Positions 12,851-24,918 of a stretch of 64,000 nt of DNA are shown here, piece after piece. The DNA is from Zerene cesonia (lineage: Eukaryota > Arthropoda > Insecta > Lepidoptera > Pieridae), in NCBI RefSeq assembly GCF_012273895.1, contig NC_052129.1, positions 1,426,001 to 1,490,000 on the forward strand. The letters are read 5' to 3'. The notes under the pieces were generated by a model. The model was not told the DNA's origin. It was given only the letters and a program-made list of their open reading frames with translations, and did not search any database. The first letter of the stretch is position 1; each line of letters starts with the position of its first letter. Both the position numbers and the translations under genes were made by a program.

Positions 12851-13739
12851 TTTATATATAAATTTAAAAAATAAATTTCACACACCTTCGAATATATTAT
12901 GCCTACGACAAATCATCCAGCCGCAGTTTAAATTTTACGCGCCATGAATGTGACACCTGTCAAACGCCTCGTAGCGAGTAAAAAGTCGATTTTCTGTTTT
13001 TATTACCTCAATAAATTGTCATTGAAGCATATCATACAAGGTCAAGTACCCCATTTCAGCGGATCGCTGCGTATACATTTAATATAAAATAGCATGGAAG
13101 TCTGTGAATTTACGAGCGTTTAAAGGGTTTGAAGGTTTGGGTGTAATCCAAAAATAATTCGGTACCTTCTGATAGTTTATTATGTTAGTTTTATTCATGG
13201 CGATTTATTTGTTTTTGATTGATTAAAAGTAAACGATCGACGACATTATAATCGATTCGGATCTACGCACTATGAACATGTATATAAAAATTTTAATGTT
13301 TTCTATAATATCCGTTTAGACAGACAATAATAATTGTTATCAATAAACTACAGTGCCTTCAAATGATCATAAATAGAGCAATATGGCTCACAAGTAGGCA
13401 GGATATACCACTTCAGATTGTAAATGTCCTATTTAATAAATGACAACAATAACTATTTTATCTCAATAATTTATCTCATTAATCACGGCAATCGGTTGAA
13501 AACCCATTACGGTGTATGTAAATATGATCACGTTTTTAAAAGTATCTGTTTCTCGTCCCTCTAATAGTTTAGTAGTATGCTCGTTACCTTTTACCGTGGT
13601 TGCTTGGAAGAGATCACTTCTAAGTTATAAGGCCGGCAAACAAATTGTACACTTTATTATAATAATCATTAGTGTTATTATTTTTAAGTTTCCTTCCATG
13701 TACAATCTTGTTGAAAAGTTAAATAAATAAATTACGACA

Positions 13740-13890
13740 TTGGGGCCTTCAAGAAAAGAGGGTATATGTCCCTGAAAGGCCGGCAAAGCACTTGTAACTC
13801 TAGTGTTGCAAGTGTTTATGGGCGGTGGTGACCATTTAACATCAGGTGGCGCACCTGCTCCTAGCTTGCCCTACCATAAAAAAAAATAAA
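13740..13890 (+). mobile_element. Non-LTR element tail with poly(A)
   Basis: It contains tttatgggcggtggtgacc and ends in an A-rich tail. A related copy with a pure A tail lies at 54560-54702 and a fragment at about 22970-23015. The motif and tail mark the 3' end of a 5'-truncated retroposon. Confidence 0.6.
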
Positions 13891-14585
13891 TAAATAAATC
13901 ACCTACGGACGTGTCGATTAACAAAAGTACTATCGTTGAAATAAGAACCTCCTTCCTAGGCTAAAAATAGACATATAACGAGTTAGAAACTGCAGCTATC
14001 GTTTCGGATCATATGAAAAGAAGATTTTTTCTTGAAATAACGATCTAGTTAACACACCCGCAAGATCCAGCAGCTGTCCCTAGCGCCATGTCGCTTGGCA
14101 TCGCTTCAATGTGAAAAAATTATTAAAAATGACGTCGCATCTGACTCACAGACGCCATTTCTATCAATTTCCCCGATACAAATTGCGAATTGCACGTAGA
14201 AATAGAATTTTGCTTTGCTCGATGTTATCTTGAGCGTTTTTTGCATATGGAAGATTATTTTAATAGTGAAGAAGGATGAAAATGGTCAAGTGCGAGTCGG
14301 ACTTGTATCAAATACAAGAAAAATTTGTTACGAATTAATTATTTTGTTACTAACAGAGTGGTTTCAGTAATAAGGAACTTATTACTAAAATTTGGGTATA
14401 GATTCTTACGGAACGTAACACTGTAAATTAATGTTAATCATAGTGTGTCATTCCGGGCCTAAACTTCTACTTAAATTTTAAAGAAACATATAATAATATA
14501 TTTATTACTTTAAGATAGACATAAAATCAAAAATAATACGCACGTGTCCAAGATGTAAATTTTAAAGAGCTATACATCTTTATAA
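13891..14585. other. Gene-free intronic stretch
   Basis: It is moderately GC-richer around 14050-14230 but has no recognisable exon or element. Confidence 0.45.
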
Positions 14586-14588
14586 GTA

Positions 14589-14775
14589 CACTAGCTTTGG
14601 CCCGCGGCTTCGCACACGTTAAATTTGGAGTAGTTTAATAGATGTTCTACATATAAACTTTCCTTTTGAACCACTCTATCTATTAAAAAAAACCCATCAT
14701 AATCCGTTAAGTAGTTTTAAAGATTTAAGCATACACAGGGACAGAGAAAGTGACTTTGTTTTATACTATGTGATA
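14589..14775 (-). repeat. Interspersed repeat, family C copy
   Basis: It starts with actagctttggcccgcgg and ends with ttttatactatgtgat. It aligns along its length with 2043-2265 and, inverted, with 34459-34656. Confidence 0.7.
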
Positions 14776-15027
14776 AATAACTCTAAGAATTTTCGCTGTC
14801 TTTTTCAGAATTTCACTAGATTTTCACATAAATTAGTAAGATATAAATGAAATAACAATTTTGTATTCTAAACGAAAAACCAATACATACAATTACAATC
14901 CTATCAAATAACTTGTTCCAAAAACTTATCACTTTGTATAAGTTTAGTTTAGGTTAGTAACGAATGAGGCTATTCTGTTTTACAACGTCTGTGTTCAATA
15001 AGCTTATGACAAATAATTATATTATAA

Positions 15028-15389
15028 TCCCTACTAATATTATAAATGCGAAAGTAACTCTGTCTGTCTGTCTGTCTGTCTGTTACGCTTTCACGCCTAA
15101 ACCACTGAACCGATTTTGACAAAATTTGATATGAAGATAGAAATGAACTTGGGAAAGAACATAGGATACTTTTTAACGCGAAAAAAGGGTAGAAAGGGTT
15201 GAAAGAGGGGATGAAAGTTTGTATGAAAGTTCGTTATTGTCAAACCGATTTTGATGAAACTTGGTATGAAGATGGAGTTAAATGTGGGAAAGAACAAAAC
15301 ATACTTTTTATTGCGAAGAAAATACTCCTTACCATGTCGCGCGATATAAGCGAATTCTACGCGGGCGAAGCCGCGGGCGAAAAGCTAGT
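15028..15389 (+). mobile_element. Lep1 Helitron-like element, long form
   Basis: The 5' edge is tccctactaatattataaat, and the 3' edge ends gccgcgggcgaaaagctagt, the classic Lep1 terminus with its GC-rich palindromic segment. It contains (TCTG)n and two tandem versions of the aaaccgattttga segment. A 12-base direct repeat, TGACAAATAATT, occurs at 15007-15018 and 15389-15400, which is unexpected for a Helitron. The reading frames on both strands are fortuitous. Confidence 0.8.
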
Positions 15390-15554
15390 GACAAATAATT
15401 TATGAAAAGATACCATAAAATGTATGAAATAGGCTATTACAGCATATCCTTGGGTTATTACTTTTTGCTAAGGCTCAAATTAACATTACCAAGACAAATC
15501 CGAAATAAAAACCTCGTCTATTAAAACATTATTCAACAACATCATTTAGTATTT

Positions 15555-15747
15555 TCTTGTGTTTGGTTTCACGCGAGTTTCATACAAGAAAATAGGTTTC
15601 ACACAAGAAAATACTATGTTGACCAGTACGGACTGGAAAATGCAAATAAGAGTCTCCCCGTGACCACGCTCGCTGCAAAGTGTTCGAAACGTCGGGTTAA
15701 TAATATAATGAATAAATCGCGTTTAAAATCCGTTGAAAAGTTTTTTT
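15555..15747 (+). mobile_element. Short retroelement copy, Penelope-like candidate, with 17-base target duplication
   Basis: A perfect 17-base direct repeat (15538-15554 and 15748-15764) brackets the insert. The insert begins tcttgtgtttggtttcacgc, includes the inverted phrase acacaagaaaatac, then agtctccccgtgaccacg and tgttcgaaacgtcgg, and ends aaaatccgttgaaaag plus a T run. Related copies are at 19303-19453, 21305-21479 (minus) and about 23695-23840 (minus, decayed). Sequence inverted at the 5' end and the gaaacgtc motif are features of Penelope-like elements, but no protein is present, so the class is uncertain. Confidence 0.6.
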
Positions 15748-15769
15748 AACATCATTTAGTATTTGTATC

Positions 15770-18350
15770 GCTAATAAATGATGCAAATAATACATTTAAA
15801 TATTTTCCGTTAATGATAACATCAGGAAACACTCAACACTCACTATTTATACGAAAACCTTAAGGGCAAGCACGACATAACTCAACGAGCCCATTTGTCG
15901 AAATCCGGAAAATATATGGGTATATAATCATAATAAAATATATATAAATAAATACTTAGGTGCATGTTACTACGCAGGACGGAATCAACCGTCTAGTTCG
16001 ATTTAGCGCGTACCGGAGAACGGTCCTCTGGAATTCGAATTTTAAAAAAAGAACGAAATTGTTTGTGGCCAGTGTAGTGATAAGTGTTCGGTAATTAAAT
16101 TTGGTGTTTGAATAAGAAAATGGCGGGAGTACGAGATTTTATATTCTATGCATAGATAACACTATACAAACGTAGATAATTAAATGTAGTCATTATATTG
16201 CCATTGTATTGGTGAGTAGAAAGATGCTACGAAGTGCTACGCGTTAGCTACGGATCGTTCGATATTGGAGCGCTACAGACAATGCCATTGTTTCGTAGGA
16301 GAAATAATTGAAAGACTTTAATTTTTAAAAGAACTCCTTTAACTTTTAAAATAATAAACTATAAATAACTTTAAATGCTTTATTTTAATACAAGCGTAAA
16401 ATAAAACTATTAATTTAATGGAAAAAATAAAATCCATACGATTTTAAATTTGGAAAGTGGACGTGTTATAAAACCTTCATGGTTATGAAAGCTTTTATGA
16501 TTTATGGCACCGTTGGCAAATATTTTTTTTCTAGAAAATTCGCGTTAAAAATTTAAATTCAACCTTTGAACACGATTAATTAGCAGAGTTTGTTTCCACT
16601 ACACTAACTTTTTAATATATATATACGCAATTACTTGATAGTTAGTATTACATAGTATTAGTCTAGATGATAAAATTGAGTCTTTTTTTTACTCTTTTTA
16701 ATACATAATTTAAATAAAAGTAAACGAAAGAATGTTATAAACATTTTCCTATATCCTATTTGATTTTAAGATATCGAAAGCCGTGTACAAAATGAATTTC
16801 TCGAACAAATCTCTATAGTTCCTTAAATTGCTATGATATCAGATATCCAGTCGACGAAATTAACACCAAACATAGCCCATTACTTGTAAAATTTATAGCA
16901 ATTACAACGCTGAGCTAACCGTTACGCTTACATAACGTGTCGCGATATATTTATCGTGTCGTGTCGTCCCGCGTGAAACAGTGGACACAGCTAAGCCCCA
17001 GCTCTATTTATTACGGCACCGCATAAGTAGCAAGCAGTTGTGATCATTATGAAATTTATTGATGTTTTTCATTTTAGATGTCCGAGCCAAATTTCTGTGA
17101 ATACATTTAATATTTTGATTTTCTCGAGTTTGCCCGCGATATATTCAGAATCATACGGATATTATGCAATTTTTATGCAGTGTGTATTAAGTGTGATGGA
17201 AATGTGATAAAATTCGTTTAAATCCACACGTTTGTGAGGTACACAATGGACAAAGTTACAATATGCAGTTGGTTGTCTTTGAAAATTTTTGTTATGTGTT
17301 TTTTTTATTGTAAAATCGTCATCTGTTTTTTCAGTTTCGCTAATCTTTTGCAAAATATAGAGAGTTACCTTAAATAATGTAATTGTAGTTTAAAACTTGT
17401 AAAAATAATAAAAATGTATCATTTTTTTCATTATCATATATATTGTCTATAGATATGTCACATTGCAGCTCTGTATTCTAAAATGACGAAGTACTCTTTC
17501 AGGAAAATCACGTAAACAGTCACGTGGCATGATATCAAGTGCGTATTTAAACTAATTTAGCATCTAGCTCAAATTTTGACCTAATACCTATAATATATAA
17601 AAATATCTTACATAAATTTCATAAAAAAACGGTTACAATTTTCAACTGTAAATCATGAATCTAATTAATTAGGTTTATTAAATTGTATGTTTAATTAGAC
17701 ACGACTTTGGTATTAAAACAAGGAGCATAATAAATTCATATGTAATTCAATATATTTGTCAAAGTTTCCTGCACAATTATACAAAACAATATACAGACAA
17801 TATTTCAATTCTCCCACATATAATATATTTATCTGAATCCTCGTAAATATACTCATTAGGGTATCTTATTAAAGTATATCATATTAAAGATAAACAAAAT
17901 TTTTACTAATATGTAGATTTTTACGTATTATTTTTTTGGCTTTCATTATTTGTAACAAACAAGTAAATATGTAGTTTTTCAATATTATTTTTGTCTTTTA
18001 TTATTTCCAACAAGTAATTTTAACAATTTCCTGTATTCCAAACAACAATTTAATAAAAGATAATATCGTTAATCAAAGTTATACTTGTGGATATCAGTCA
18101 GTCTCACGGCAGCTGCTGAACGGATGTATAATTTTGATGTGACATTCTTGGCCGCCTTACTATGACATGACCCCGATTATTTCTGTGCCTCCACATTTTG
18201 GAATTAGAGTAGTTATAATTGAATATTATAGTCTGTTTACTTTCAGAAGAGTAGAGATCTGTTTTAAGTTTACTGCGTAAGTATTGTATTAGTTATGTTA
18301 TATTTAAATAAGAAAATTTATTTTGTGGTTGGGCATACTTCAATTATATA
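15770..18350. other. Gene-free intronic stretch
   Basis: Long AT-rich stretch without recognisable exons or full repeats. Base composition rises briefly near 16900-17000 around a CG-rich run reading cgtgtcgtgtcgtcccgcg. Confidence 0.5.
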
Positions 18351-18355
18351 ATATA

Positions 18356-18545
18356 TTAGCTGGTCCCGGCTCCGCCCGGATATCAGGGTTCCTGTTTTTA
18401 TCCCAAGGAAGCATTTAATCGGGATAAAAAGTCCTGTCACCCAAGTCAGCTCATACCCTGTCTCTATACCAAATTTCATCAAAATCCGTTCAGTAGTTTC
18501 AGCGTGATTGACGAACAAACAAACTTTCACATTTATTATAGTAGC
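18356..18545 (-). repeat. Helitron-like repeat
   Basis: The edge ttagctggtcccggctccg and the inner phrase atccgttcagtagtttcagc show the same architecture as the Lep1 group. The sequence differs from the main family. Directly abutting repeats follow it. Confidence 0.55.
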
Positions 18546-18775
18546 GTTCCGCCCGCGGCTGCTGTCGCGTACCAAAAGGAAAAGTCAGACATTCCTTAGG
18601 TATTACCTCATAGTTCTCGTTCCCGTGAGATTTCCAGTATAAAACTTTTATATCCTTTCTTGGGCCACAAACTATATTTGTGTCAAATTTTTATCCACAT
18701 CGGTTCGGCGGTATGGGCATGAAAAAGAGACAGAAAGACAGAGTTACTTTCGCATTTTTATTATTAGTAAGGATA
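18546..18775 (-). mobile_element. Lep1-like element
   Basis: It starts near gttccgcccgcggctgctg and ends tttttattattagtaagga, with gacagagttactttcgc just inside. It sits immediately beside the preceding repeat, so two elements are nested or tandem here. Confidence 0.6.
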
Positions 18776-19076
18776 TTGAAGAAAACAAAAAACTGTATAA
18801 TAATTGTAAAACTACCACTTTTCTAAGGATATTATGTCTATTTGATTAATTACGACCATACATAGTCTGATATCCTTGGAAAGTAACAAAAATTAAAGTA
18901 GAATCTATTTTGATTCCTAGATTTTTTTTATATTACAATGACGTATTAGTATTTTTTAATTACAATCGTTTCCAAAATCATATATTGTTTTGTCATGAAA
19001 AGCAGATCACCATAACTAGAGTACCTATTGTAATTTGAGAATGAATGAATGAATGAATTAAATTGTGTTTGATCTC

Positions 19077-19135
19077 TCTCTCTCTCTTCAGCCTTTCTCC
19101 GTCCACTGTTGGACATAGGCCTCTCCTAAGTAAGA
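19077..19135 (+). repeat. Fragment of a lepidopteran LINE/SINE tail
   Basis: It contains ccgtccactgttggacatag and ggcctctcctaa, a segment common near the 3' ends of lepidopteran retroposons, after a (TC)n run. It is too short to classify further. Confidence 0.5.
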
Positions 19136-19302
19136 GTTTGATATATTATGAAAAAATGTAACATAAATGTTGAATTTTCGCTTATAAAAAGATAACGAAC
19201 TAATATAAAACAAATTAAACAGTACAGCTATATACTGTATCTTATTTATTTATATAAGAAATCGTTCATTAAAGGAAATTTATCAAGAATTATTTCTAAC
19301 AG

Positions 19303-19453
19303 AAATTCAGTCTCCCCGTGACCACGCTCGCTGTAAAGTGTTCGAAACGTCGTGTTAATAATATAATGAATAAATCGCGTTTAAAATCCGTTAAAAAGTT
19401 TTTAATTTATATATGTATAATACTCGCACAAAATCAAACACAAGAAATCACTA
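19303..19453 (+). mobile_element. Short retroelement copy with inverted end
   Basis: It has the same central block as 15651-15745 (gtctccccgtgaccacgctc to aaatccgttaaaaag). Here the segment corresponding to the 5' end of the 15555 copy is placed downstream and reversed (caaaatcaaacacaagaaat). A 12-base repeat, TATTTCTAACAG, flanks it at 19291-19302 and 19454-19465. Confidence 0.6.
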
Positions 19454-19478
19454 TATTTCTAACAGCCCAACAATTGTA

Positions 19479-19555
19479 ACAGAAATAAACATATATTAAT
19501 AATCAAAATAATAATCATAAAGGATTTAGCATCGATAAACGTTTTTATCCAAAGA
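19479..19555 (-). repeat. 77-base inverted copy at the left edge of gap 1
   Basis: This segment is the exact reverse complement of 24919-24995, which also stops at an assembly gap. Both copies are cut off by Ns on their right side. Confidence 0.9.
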
Positions 19556-20555
19556 NNNNNNNNNNNNNNNNNNNNNNNNNNNNNNNNNNNNNNNNNNNNN
19601 NNNNNNNNNNNNNNNNNNNNNNNNNNNNNNNNNNNNNNNNNNNNNNNNNNNNNNNNNNNNNNNNNNNNNNNNNNNNNNNNNNNNNNNNNNNNNNNNNNNN
19701 NNNNNNNNNNNNNNNNNNNNNNNNNNNNNNNNNNNNNNNNNNNNNNNNNNNNNNNNNNNNNNNNNNNNNNNNNNNNNNNNNNNNNNNNNNNNNNNNNNNN
19801 NNNNNNNNNNNNNNNNNNNNNNNNNNNNNNNNNNNNNNNNNNNNNNNNNNNNNNNNNNNNNNNNNNNNNNNNNNNNNNNNNNNNNNNNNNNNNNNNNNNN
19901 NNNNNNNNNNNNNNNNNNNNNNNNNNNNNNNNNNNNNNNNNNNNNNNNNNNNNNNNNNNNNNNNNNNNNNNNNNNNNNNNNNNNNNNNNNNNNNNNNNNN
20001 NNNNNNNNNNNNNNNNNNNNNNNNNNNNNNNNNNNNNNNNNNNNNNNNNNNNNNNNNNNNNNNNNNNNNNNNNNNNNNNNNNNNNNNNNNNNNNNNNNNN
20101 NNNNNNNNNNNNNNNNNNNNNNNNNNNNNNNNNNNNNNNNNNNNNNNNNNNNNNNNNNNNNNNNNNNNNNNNNNNNNNNNNNNNNNNNNNNNNNNNNNNN
20201 NNNNNNNNNNNNNNNNNNNNNNNNNNNNNNNNNNNNNNNNNNNNNNNNNNNNNNNNNNNNNNNNNNNNNNNNNNNNNNNNNNNNNNNNNNNNNNNNNNNN
20301 NNNNNNNNNNNNNNNNNNNNNNNNNNNNNNNNNNNNNNNNNNNNNNNNNNNNNNNNNNNNNNNNNNNNNNNNNNNNNNNNNNNNNNNNNNNNNNNNNNNN
20401 NNNNNNNNNNNNNNNNNNNNNNNNNNNNNNNNNNNNNNNNNNNNNNNNNNNNNNNNNNNNNNNNNNNNNNNNNNNNNNNNNNNNNNNNNNNNNNNNNNNN
20501 NNNNNNNNNNNNNNNNNNNNNNNNNNNNNNNNNNNNNNNNNNNNNNNNNNNNNNN
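19556..20555. other. Assembly gap, 1,000 Ns
   Basis: A run of exactly 1,000 unknown bases, probably a nominal scaffold gap whose true length is unknown. Confidence 0.99.
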
Positions 20556-21300
20556 AAATTAGGACCTAAAAATCGAAAATATACATCTAATCCCTAACAT
20601 CCATCAGTACAATCTAAACCGTTTTGCTTTGTAAAACAAAAATTTTATGTTCCAACCATATATCAAACGTAGACATCTTTTTACATTGAAAAATTCCTCA
20701 AAATGATGAATGAATTTGCTCCAGATAACGCTGAAATCCATGTTAATAGACACATAAATATTCAAAAAAGGTGGCGTTAAATCATTCTCTTTGATTGAAC
20801 AAATAACAGTTGGAGATTTCACAGAGAGCTAGTATGACATGTCTTTTATGTGAGTACCAATAATCGCATAGATTCGTGGTTAGGCTAATATTAAAGCGAA
20901 AATAGTTCTGTCTGCGAATCTAGTTACATAAGTATTTAGCACCTTGTGAAAGAACGTAAATATAGCAAAAACCTTGAAGGTGATGAAGAAAAGGAGAAAA
21001 ATCGTGTTAGCATAAACTGTGACATGTCTTCACGCAGACTGTCAAACGTGGCATTTAAATAGTTGTTAATTTTTCTGGAATGTTCTAAATTTACCTACTG
21101 CGTAATTTTCTTAATGTTTCATTATGTAAGACTTGTTTACGAAGAAGTTATTAAGTTAAGGACAAATGCATTAATATTATATTCAAGTGACGGTGTGTGT
21201 ATTGAAATCTGGAATTCATTTTTATATGGGTTCTTTTAACTATTAAGAAAAGAAATACAGTTTCTTGTAATAAACTTACTACTTGAACATGAATTAACCT
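20556..21300. other. Gene-free intronic stretch
   Basis: No exon, RNA gene or repeat recognised between gap 1 and the next retroelement copy. Confidence 0.5.
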
Positions 21301-21304
21301 TTAA

Positions 21305-21479
21305 AAATTAAAGACTTTTAAACGGATTTTAAACGCAATTTATTCATTATATTATTAAACCGACGTTTCGAACACTTTACAGCGAGCGTGGTCACGGGGA
21401 GACTATTTCTTTGCTCATGATAACGTCTTTAATTTCTAAACGTACAATACTCACGTAAAATCAAACACAAGAAAATACT
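21305..21479 (-). mobile_element. Short retroelement copy, same family as 15555
   Basis: It carries the family core in reverse: attttaaacgcaatttattc, ccgacgtttcgaacac and agcgtggtcacggggagac, then aaatcaaacacaagaaaatac. It is flanked by a near-perfect direct repeat, atgaattaac plus tttaa with one mismatch (about 21289-21304 and 21480-21495). It is the most complete copy of this unit here. Confidence 0.6.
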
Positions 21480-22047
21480 ATGAATTAACTTTTAACCTAA
21501 ACTTCTTCGAAGGTTTCAGTGAAATTAAATCGGCCCATTATCTTTATAATTGTTTTAGAAACATCAACTTAGTGAATGAATCATAATTAAATGCACTTTA
21601 ATTTCTAAATCTAACATATTAGTTTAAAATAAAACACAACAAAATCATGGTAACTCCACTAACTAAATGTCCAAACGCCTACTTATAAACAAATTAATAT
21701 CTAGGATATTTACACGACCGAAACTATGAGATTATACACTGACGTCAACAATTAGCTCGGGAATCTATTCATGAACGTATGAATTCCTGTAATTTCATAA
21801 ATACTTATAAATATTATAGAATATTTATGTCCATTTTTCTTTGTAACCTCTTAACACTTATATATATATAACTATTAGCAACAAGTGACATGTAGGTACC
21901 AGAAGTAGCAAGTACGATAAATAACCAAACAAAAATTATATGTGATATAGAAATCACAAAGTACACATGAATAAATCGCATTTGAAACGATTTGTGTACA
22001 TTAATACAATGCCTAAAACACCTGCAACTACCTATCAGTATAACATA

Positions 22048-22248
22048 CTAGCTGTGCCCCGCGGTTTCACCCGCGTAAGTCCGTATCCCGTAGGAGTATC
22101 GGGATAAAAAGTTGCCTACATGTTATTCCAGTTGTCCAGCTGTCTACGTACCAAATTTCATTGCAATCGGTTCAGTAGTTTTTGCGTGAAAGAGCAACAA
22201 ACATACACACATCCTTACAAACTTTCGCATTTATAATAATAGTAGGAT
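22048..22248 (-). mobile_element. Lep1-type Helitron-like element
   Basis: Both family edges are intact (actagctgtgccccgcgg and ttataataatagtagga). It is closely similar to the other copies and has no coding capacity. Confidence 0.85.
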
Positions 22249-22423
22249 TATATTCCTCTGGCCCTCTCTGGACCACGCAGTGCTACAATGCTGCTCCTTC
22301 GATCGAAATATATATCTCCGAGATGAAAAGAGAATCTGCCCTGATCAATTCTATCCACACATATTGAGTGCTGTTACTCCGTTGTTGAAAAATGTTATGC
22401 TAACTAAATGATTCAAGTTCGAC

Positions 22424-22530
22424 GACATGTAACATCTGCCAACCCGCAGTTTGCTAGCGTGGTGGAATATGACCTGAACCCTCATAGGAGGTCTGTGTCT
22501 TACAAGTGGGAACCAATATGATGATGATAA
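22424..22530 (+). mobile_element. 3' fragment of the (GAT)n SINE
   Basis: It matches the last third of the full SINE at 26220-26530: gttcgacgacatgtaacatc, ctcataggaggtctgtgtc, then a short gatgatgat tail. The tRNA-like head is missing. Confidence 0.65.
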
Positions 22531-22959
22531 ACTGGATACGTTGTAACTATTATAACCGCATTAGAAGGATAGGACTTCTACTAATCTACTATTTTCTAGA
22601 ATATCTACTCTTTAGCCTATCTCACAAATAATCAATTAATATACACCAATGGCCATATATCCGCAGGATATAAATGCTATACACAATTTCCTTGGTGCTT
22701 TGGCTGTATTTCAAACAGAATTAGTCATTCTGCTAGCATTCTGAATATTTTCATTTTGTTACGACAAATTAGCGGCCTGTCTCCTTGTGTCAGATATAAG
22801 AAAATGTTCAATTTGTAGGCGACTTGTTTTACATTTACAAGTCAGTTTGGAATTCGGTGTTCGGGCGAATATAAGAAATGGTCGGTTAAAATAATTACGA
22901 CGATGTATTGAAATTGAGATGTGAAAATGTCGGATTTTTAAGGCAGAGTATGCGAAGGC

Positions 22960-23050
22960 GACAAATCAAGCTGGTGGGCCACCTGATGTTAAGTGGTCAT
23001 CGCCTATATACACTAGTTATACTGGCGGATTAGGAACAGCCTTTATTTGC
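22960..23050 (-). repeat. Fragment of a non-LTR tail
   Basis: It contains gctggtgggccacctgatg and taagtggtcatcgcc, the reverse orientation of the tail seen at 13740 and 54560. No poly(A) remains. Confidence 0.4.
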
Positions 23051-23257
23051 CTCTTAACTATTGACGCATAAAACATTTAAAAATACTCTTGACTAAGTAG
23101 AAATAAATCTAAGGCTACAATCTACTCTAGAAGAAAAGGGCAAGTGAGTAATTGAATAAGTATTCCTTCAAGGTTGAAGGGCTAGATAAAATTAATGTCT
23201 ACCTAATTGATTAGGATTATAGGGAAATGTTCTATAAAAATAAACAGTTCATATTTG

Positions 23258-23312
23258 TTTCCGCTGCAGGGATATGGACCACTAAATCCACACCACTGAG
23301 CTACCACTGCTC
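23258..23312 (-). repeat. SINE head fragment
   Basis: The reverse strand reads agcagtggtagctcagtggt, the tRNA-like A-box head of the SINE family. It is followed by unrelated sequence, so only the head remains. Confidence 0.5.
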
Positions 23313-23694
23313 TATATAAATATATAGATGACATATATAATTCCAACGAGTTATAACCTATAAATCCACGAAACTGGGTCATTTGTATATGATTCAGAAT
23401 ATCACATCTGTCGATCAAAGATTTATTAAACAAACAGCTCAAAAATACGATGCCGCGTGTTTATGATTCAGTCATAGTCTGATTGATTCGCTTCTGAATT
23501 GATGGAGTTTACTTAGCTTGGATATTCTTTTTAGAGGTTATGCGAATGTTTCTTTGTAAATGTGGGTAGAAAAACCAAAAACACATTAGAGTTATTTACA
23601 AGATTTAATTCAATTTATAAGTTTGATTTGATCAGTATCCTGAATGTTTCCAGATGTTTTACATACAGAAGAAAAAATACTAAGTAAGTATTTT

Positions 23695-23840
23695 TCATGG
23701 ATTTTAAACGAGATTTATCTTGTATTATTAGAACCGAGGTTTCGAATACTTTACAGCGAGTTTGGTTATTTTAAAAGTCTTTAATTTTAAATGTCTAATA
23801 AATATATAAACATAATCGTGCACAAAACATAAGAAAATTG
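23695..23840 (-). mobile_element. Decayed retroelement copy, same family as 15555
   Basis: Recognisable pieces are attttaaacgagatttatc, gaggtttcgaatactttac and acaaaacataagaaaat in the order of the 21305 copy. Many substitutions make this the oldest copy in the window. Confidence 0.5.
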
Positions 23841-23844
23841 AAAA

Positions 23845-24830
23845 TTTTTTATGTGTTTAAGAATTTATCAATAAACAGTTTATCAATCTTTGGTTGACAA
23901 AACTTGTTTCTTTTCAAACTGTGCTGCAACCAACAAAAATATTCATGTTTTAGCGTAAATAATATCGACATTAAAAGTCAGTCAGTCAGTCGGTACTATA
24001 GCATTATACATTTAAATAGTACCTGAGTGTTCTGATCGTGAACATAATTCTTACAAATTTCTCTAGTCTTCACAACATAGACCGACATGAATCATATCAC
24101 AGGTATTGAAATGTCAAACTAATTAACCAAGGTATTCTGACCTTCGCCGCAGCCAACAATATGAGTTCCTCCAGCAACGTCTGGAGCCAAAATGTAGGTG
24201 ACAAGGTGATTGAAACGCATTCATTAAGACTTCTACCGTTTAATGCTCACATTAACGTCTGTATTTAAATTATTGCTGCTTTTTAATCCATTTATATTTT
24301 AGTTTACAATGCTGTTAGATTTAATAGATGAATTGATGCTTAGTTTACTGGTAGATGTATTGTGGGCTGTGTGTGCGATCGTCAAGTAATATATAATAAG
24401 TAATAAATATAATAGTAGTGTATAATTTGGGGAATCATACTTTATAACAAATATGCTTTGCAAGACTCTATTTTCGGTGCAATCGTTTCTTATCTTGCTC
24501 TTTAAGGTTCTGTAGCCAGTGGGTACGATCGTTATTTGGATTTGTGACCAATTTTTCGGAGTTTATCAGTAGAGAACCTGTCGCAAATCGTACTTGACCG
24601 ATTATTAATAATATAATTATAAATAAATAGTACAATTGATAGATAACAGTACGTTCATAATGTGTTAGCTAGCTGGAATCCCAAGTTTGTTGGAAATAGT
24701 TTTTAGAAAAAGAACTGTTCTAGGACCTTACTCAAGACAACCGAATGATCTTTCGAGATCATTGTCGAATCAACAAAACTCCTACAATCGTCATATCCTC
24801 ATAACCGTAGAAAATTCATAAGTTAAAATA
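23845..24830. other. Gene-free intronic stretch
   Basis: No exon or RNA gene recognised. A short gtcagtcagtcagtcgg run lies at about 23977-23993. Confidence 0.45.
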
Positions 24831-24918
24831 ATTTTCATAGAGTCCAGTGATGAAAATCCGCATTCCTTACCCGACCCACTTGGCATACGCAACTTTCGGA
24901 GATGTTGCGGTTCCAAGA

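Noticed and set aside
14065..14080. 16 bases identical to part of filamin exon 14 (gatccagcagctgtcc at 52789)
   Set aside because: No similarity continues on either side. A 16-base match is expected about once by chance in a window this size.
15097..15405. Overlapping open frames on both strands
   Set aside because: They lie wholly inside a Lep1 Helitron-like element, which is non-coding.
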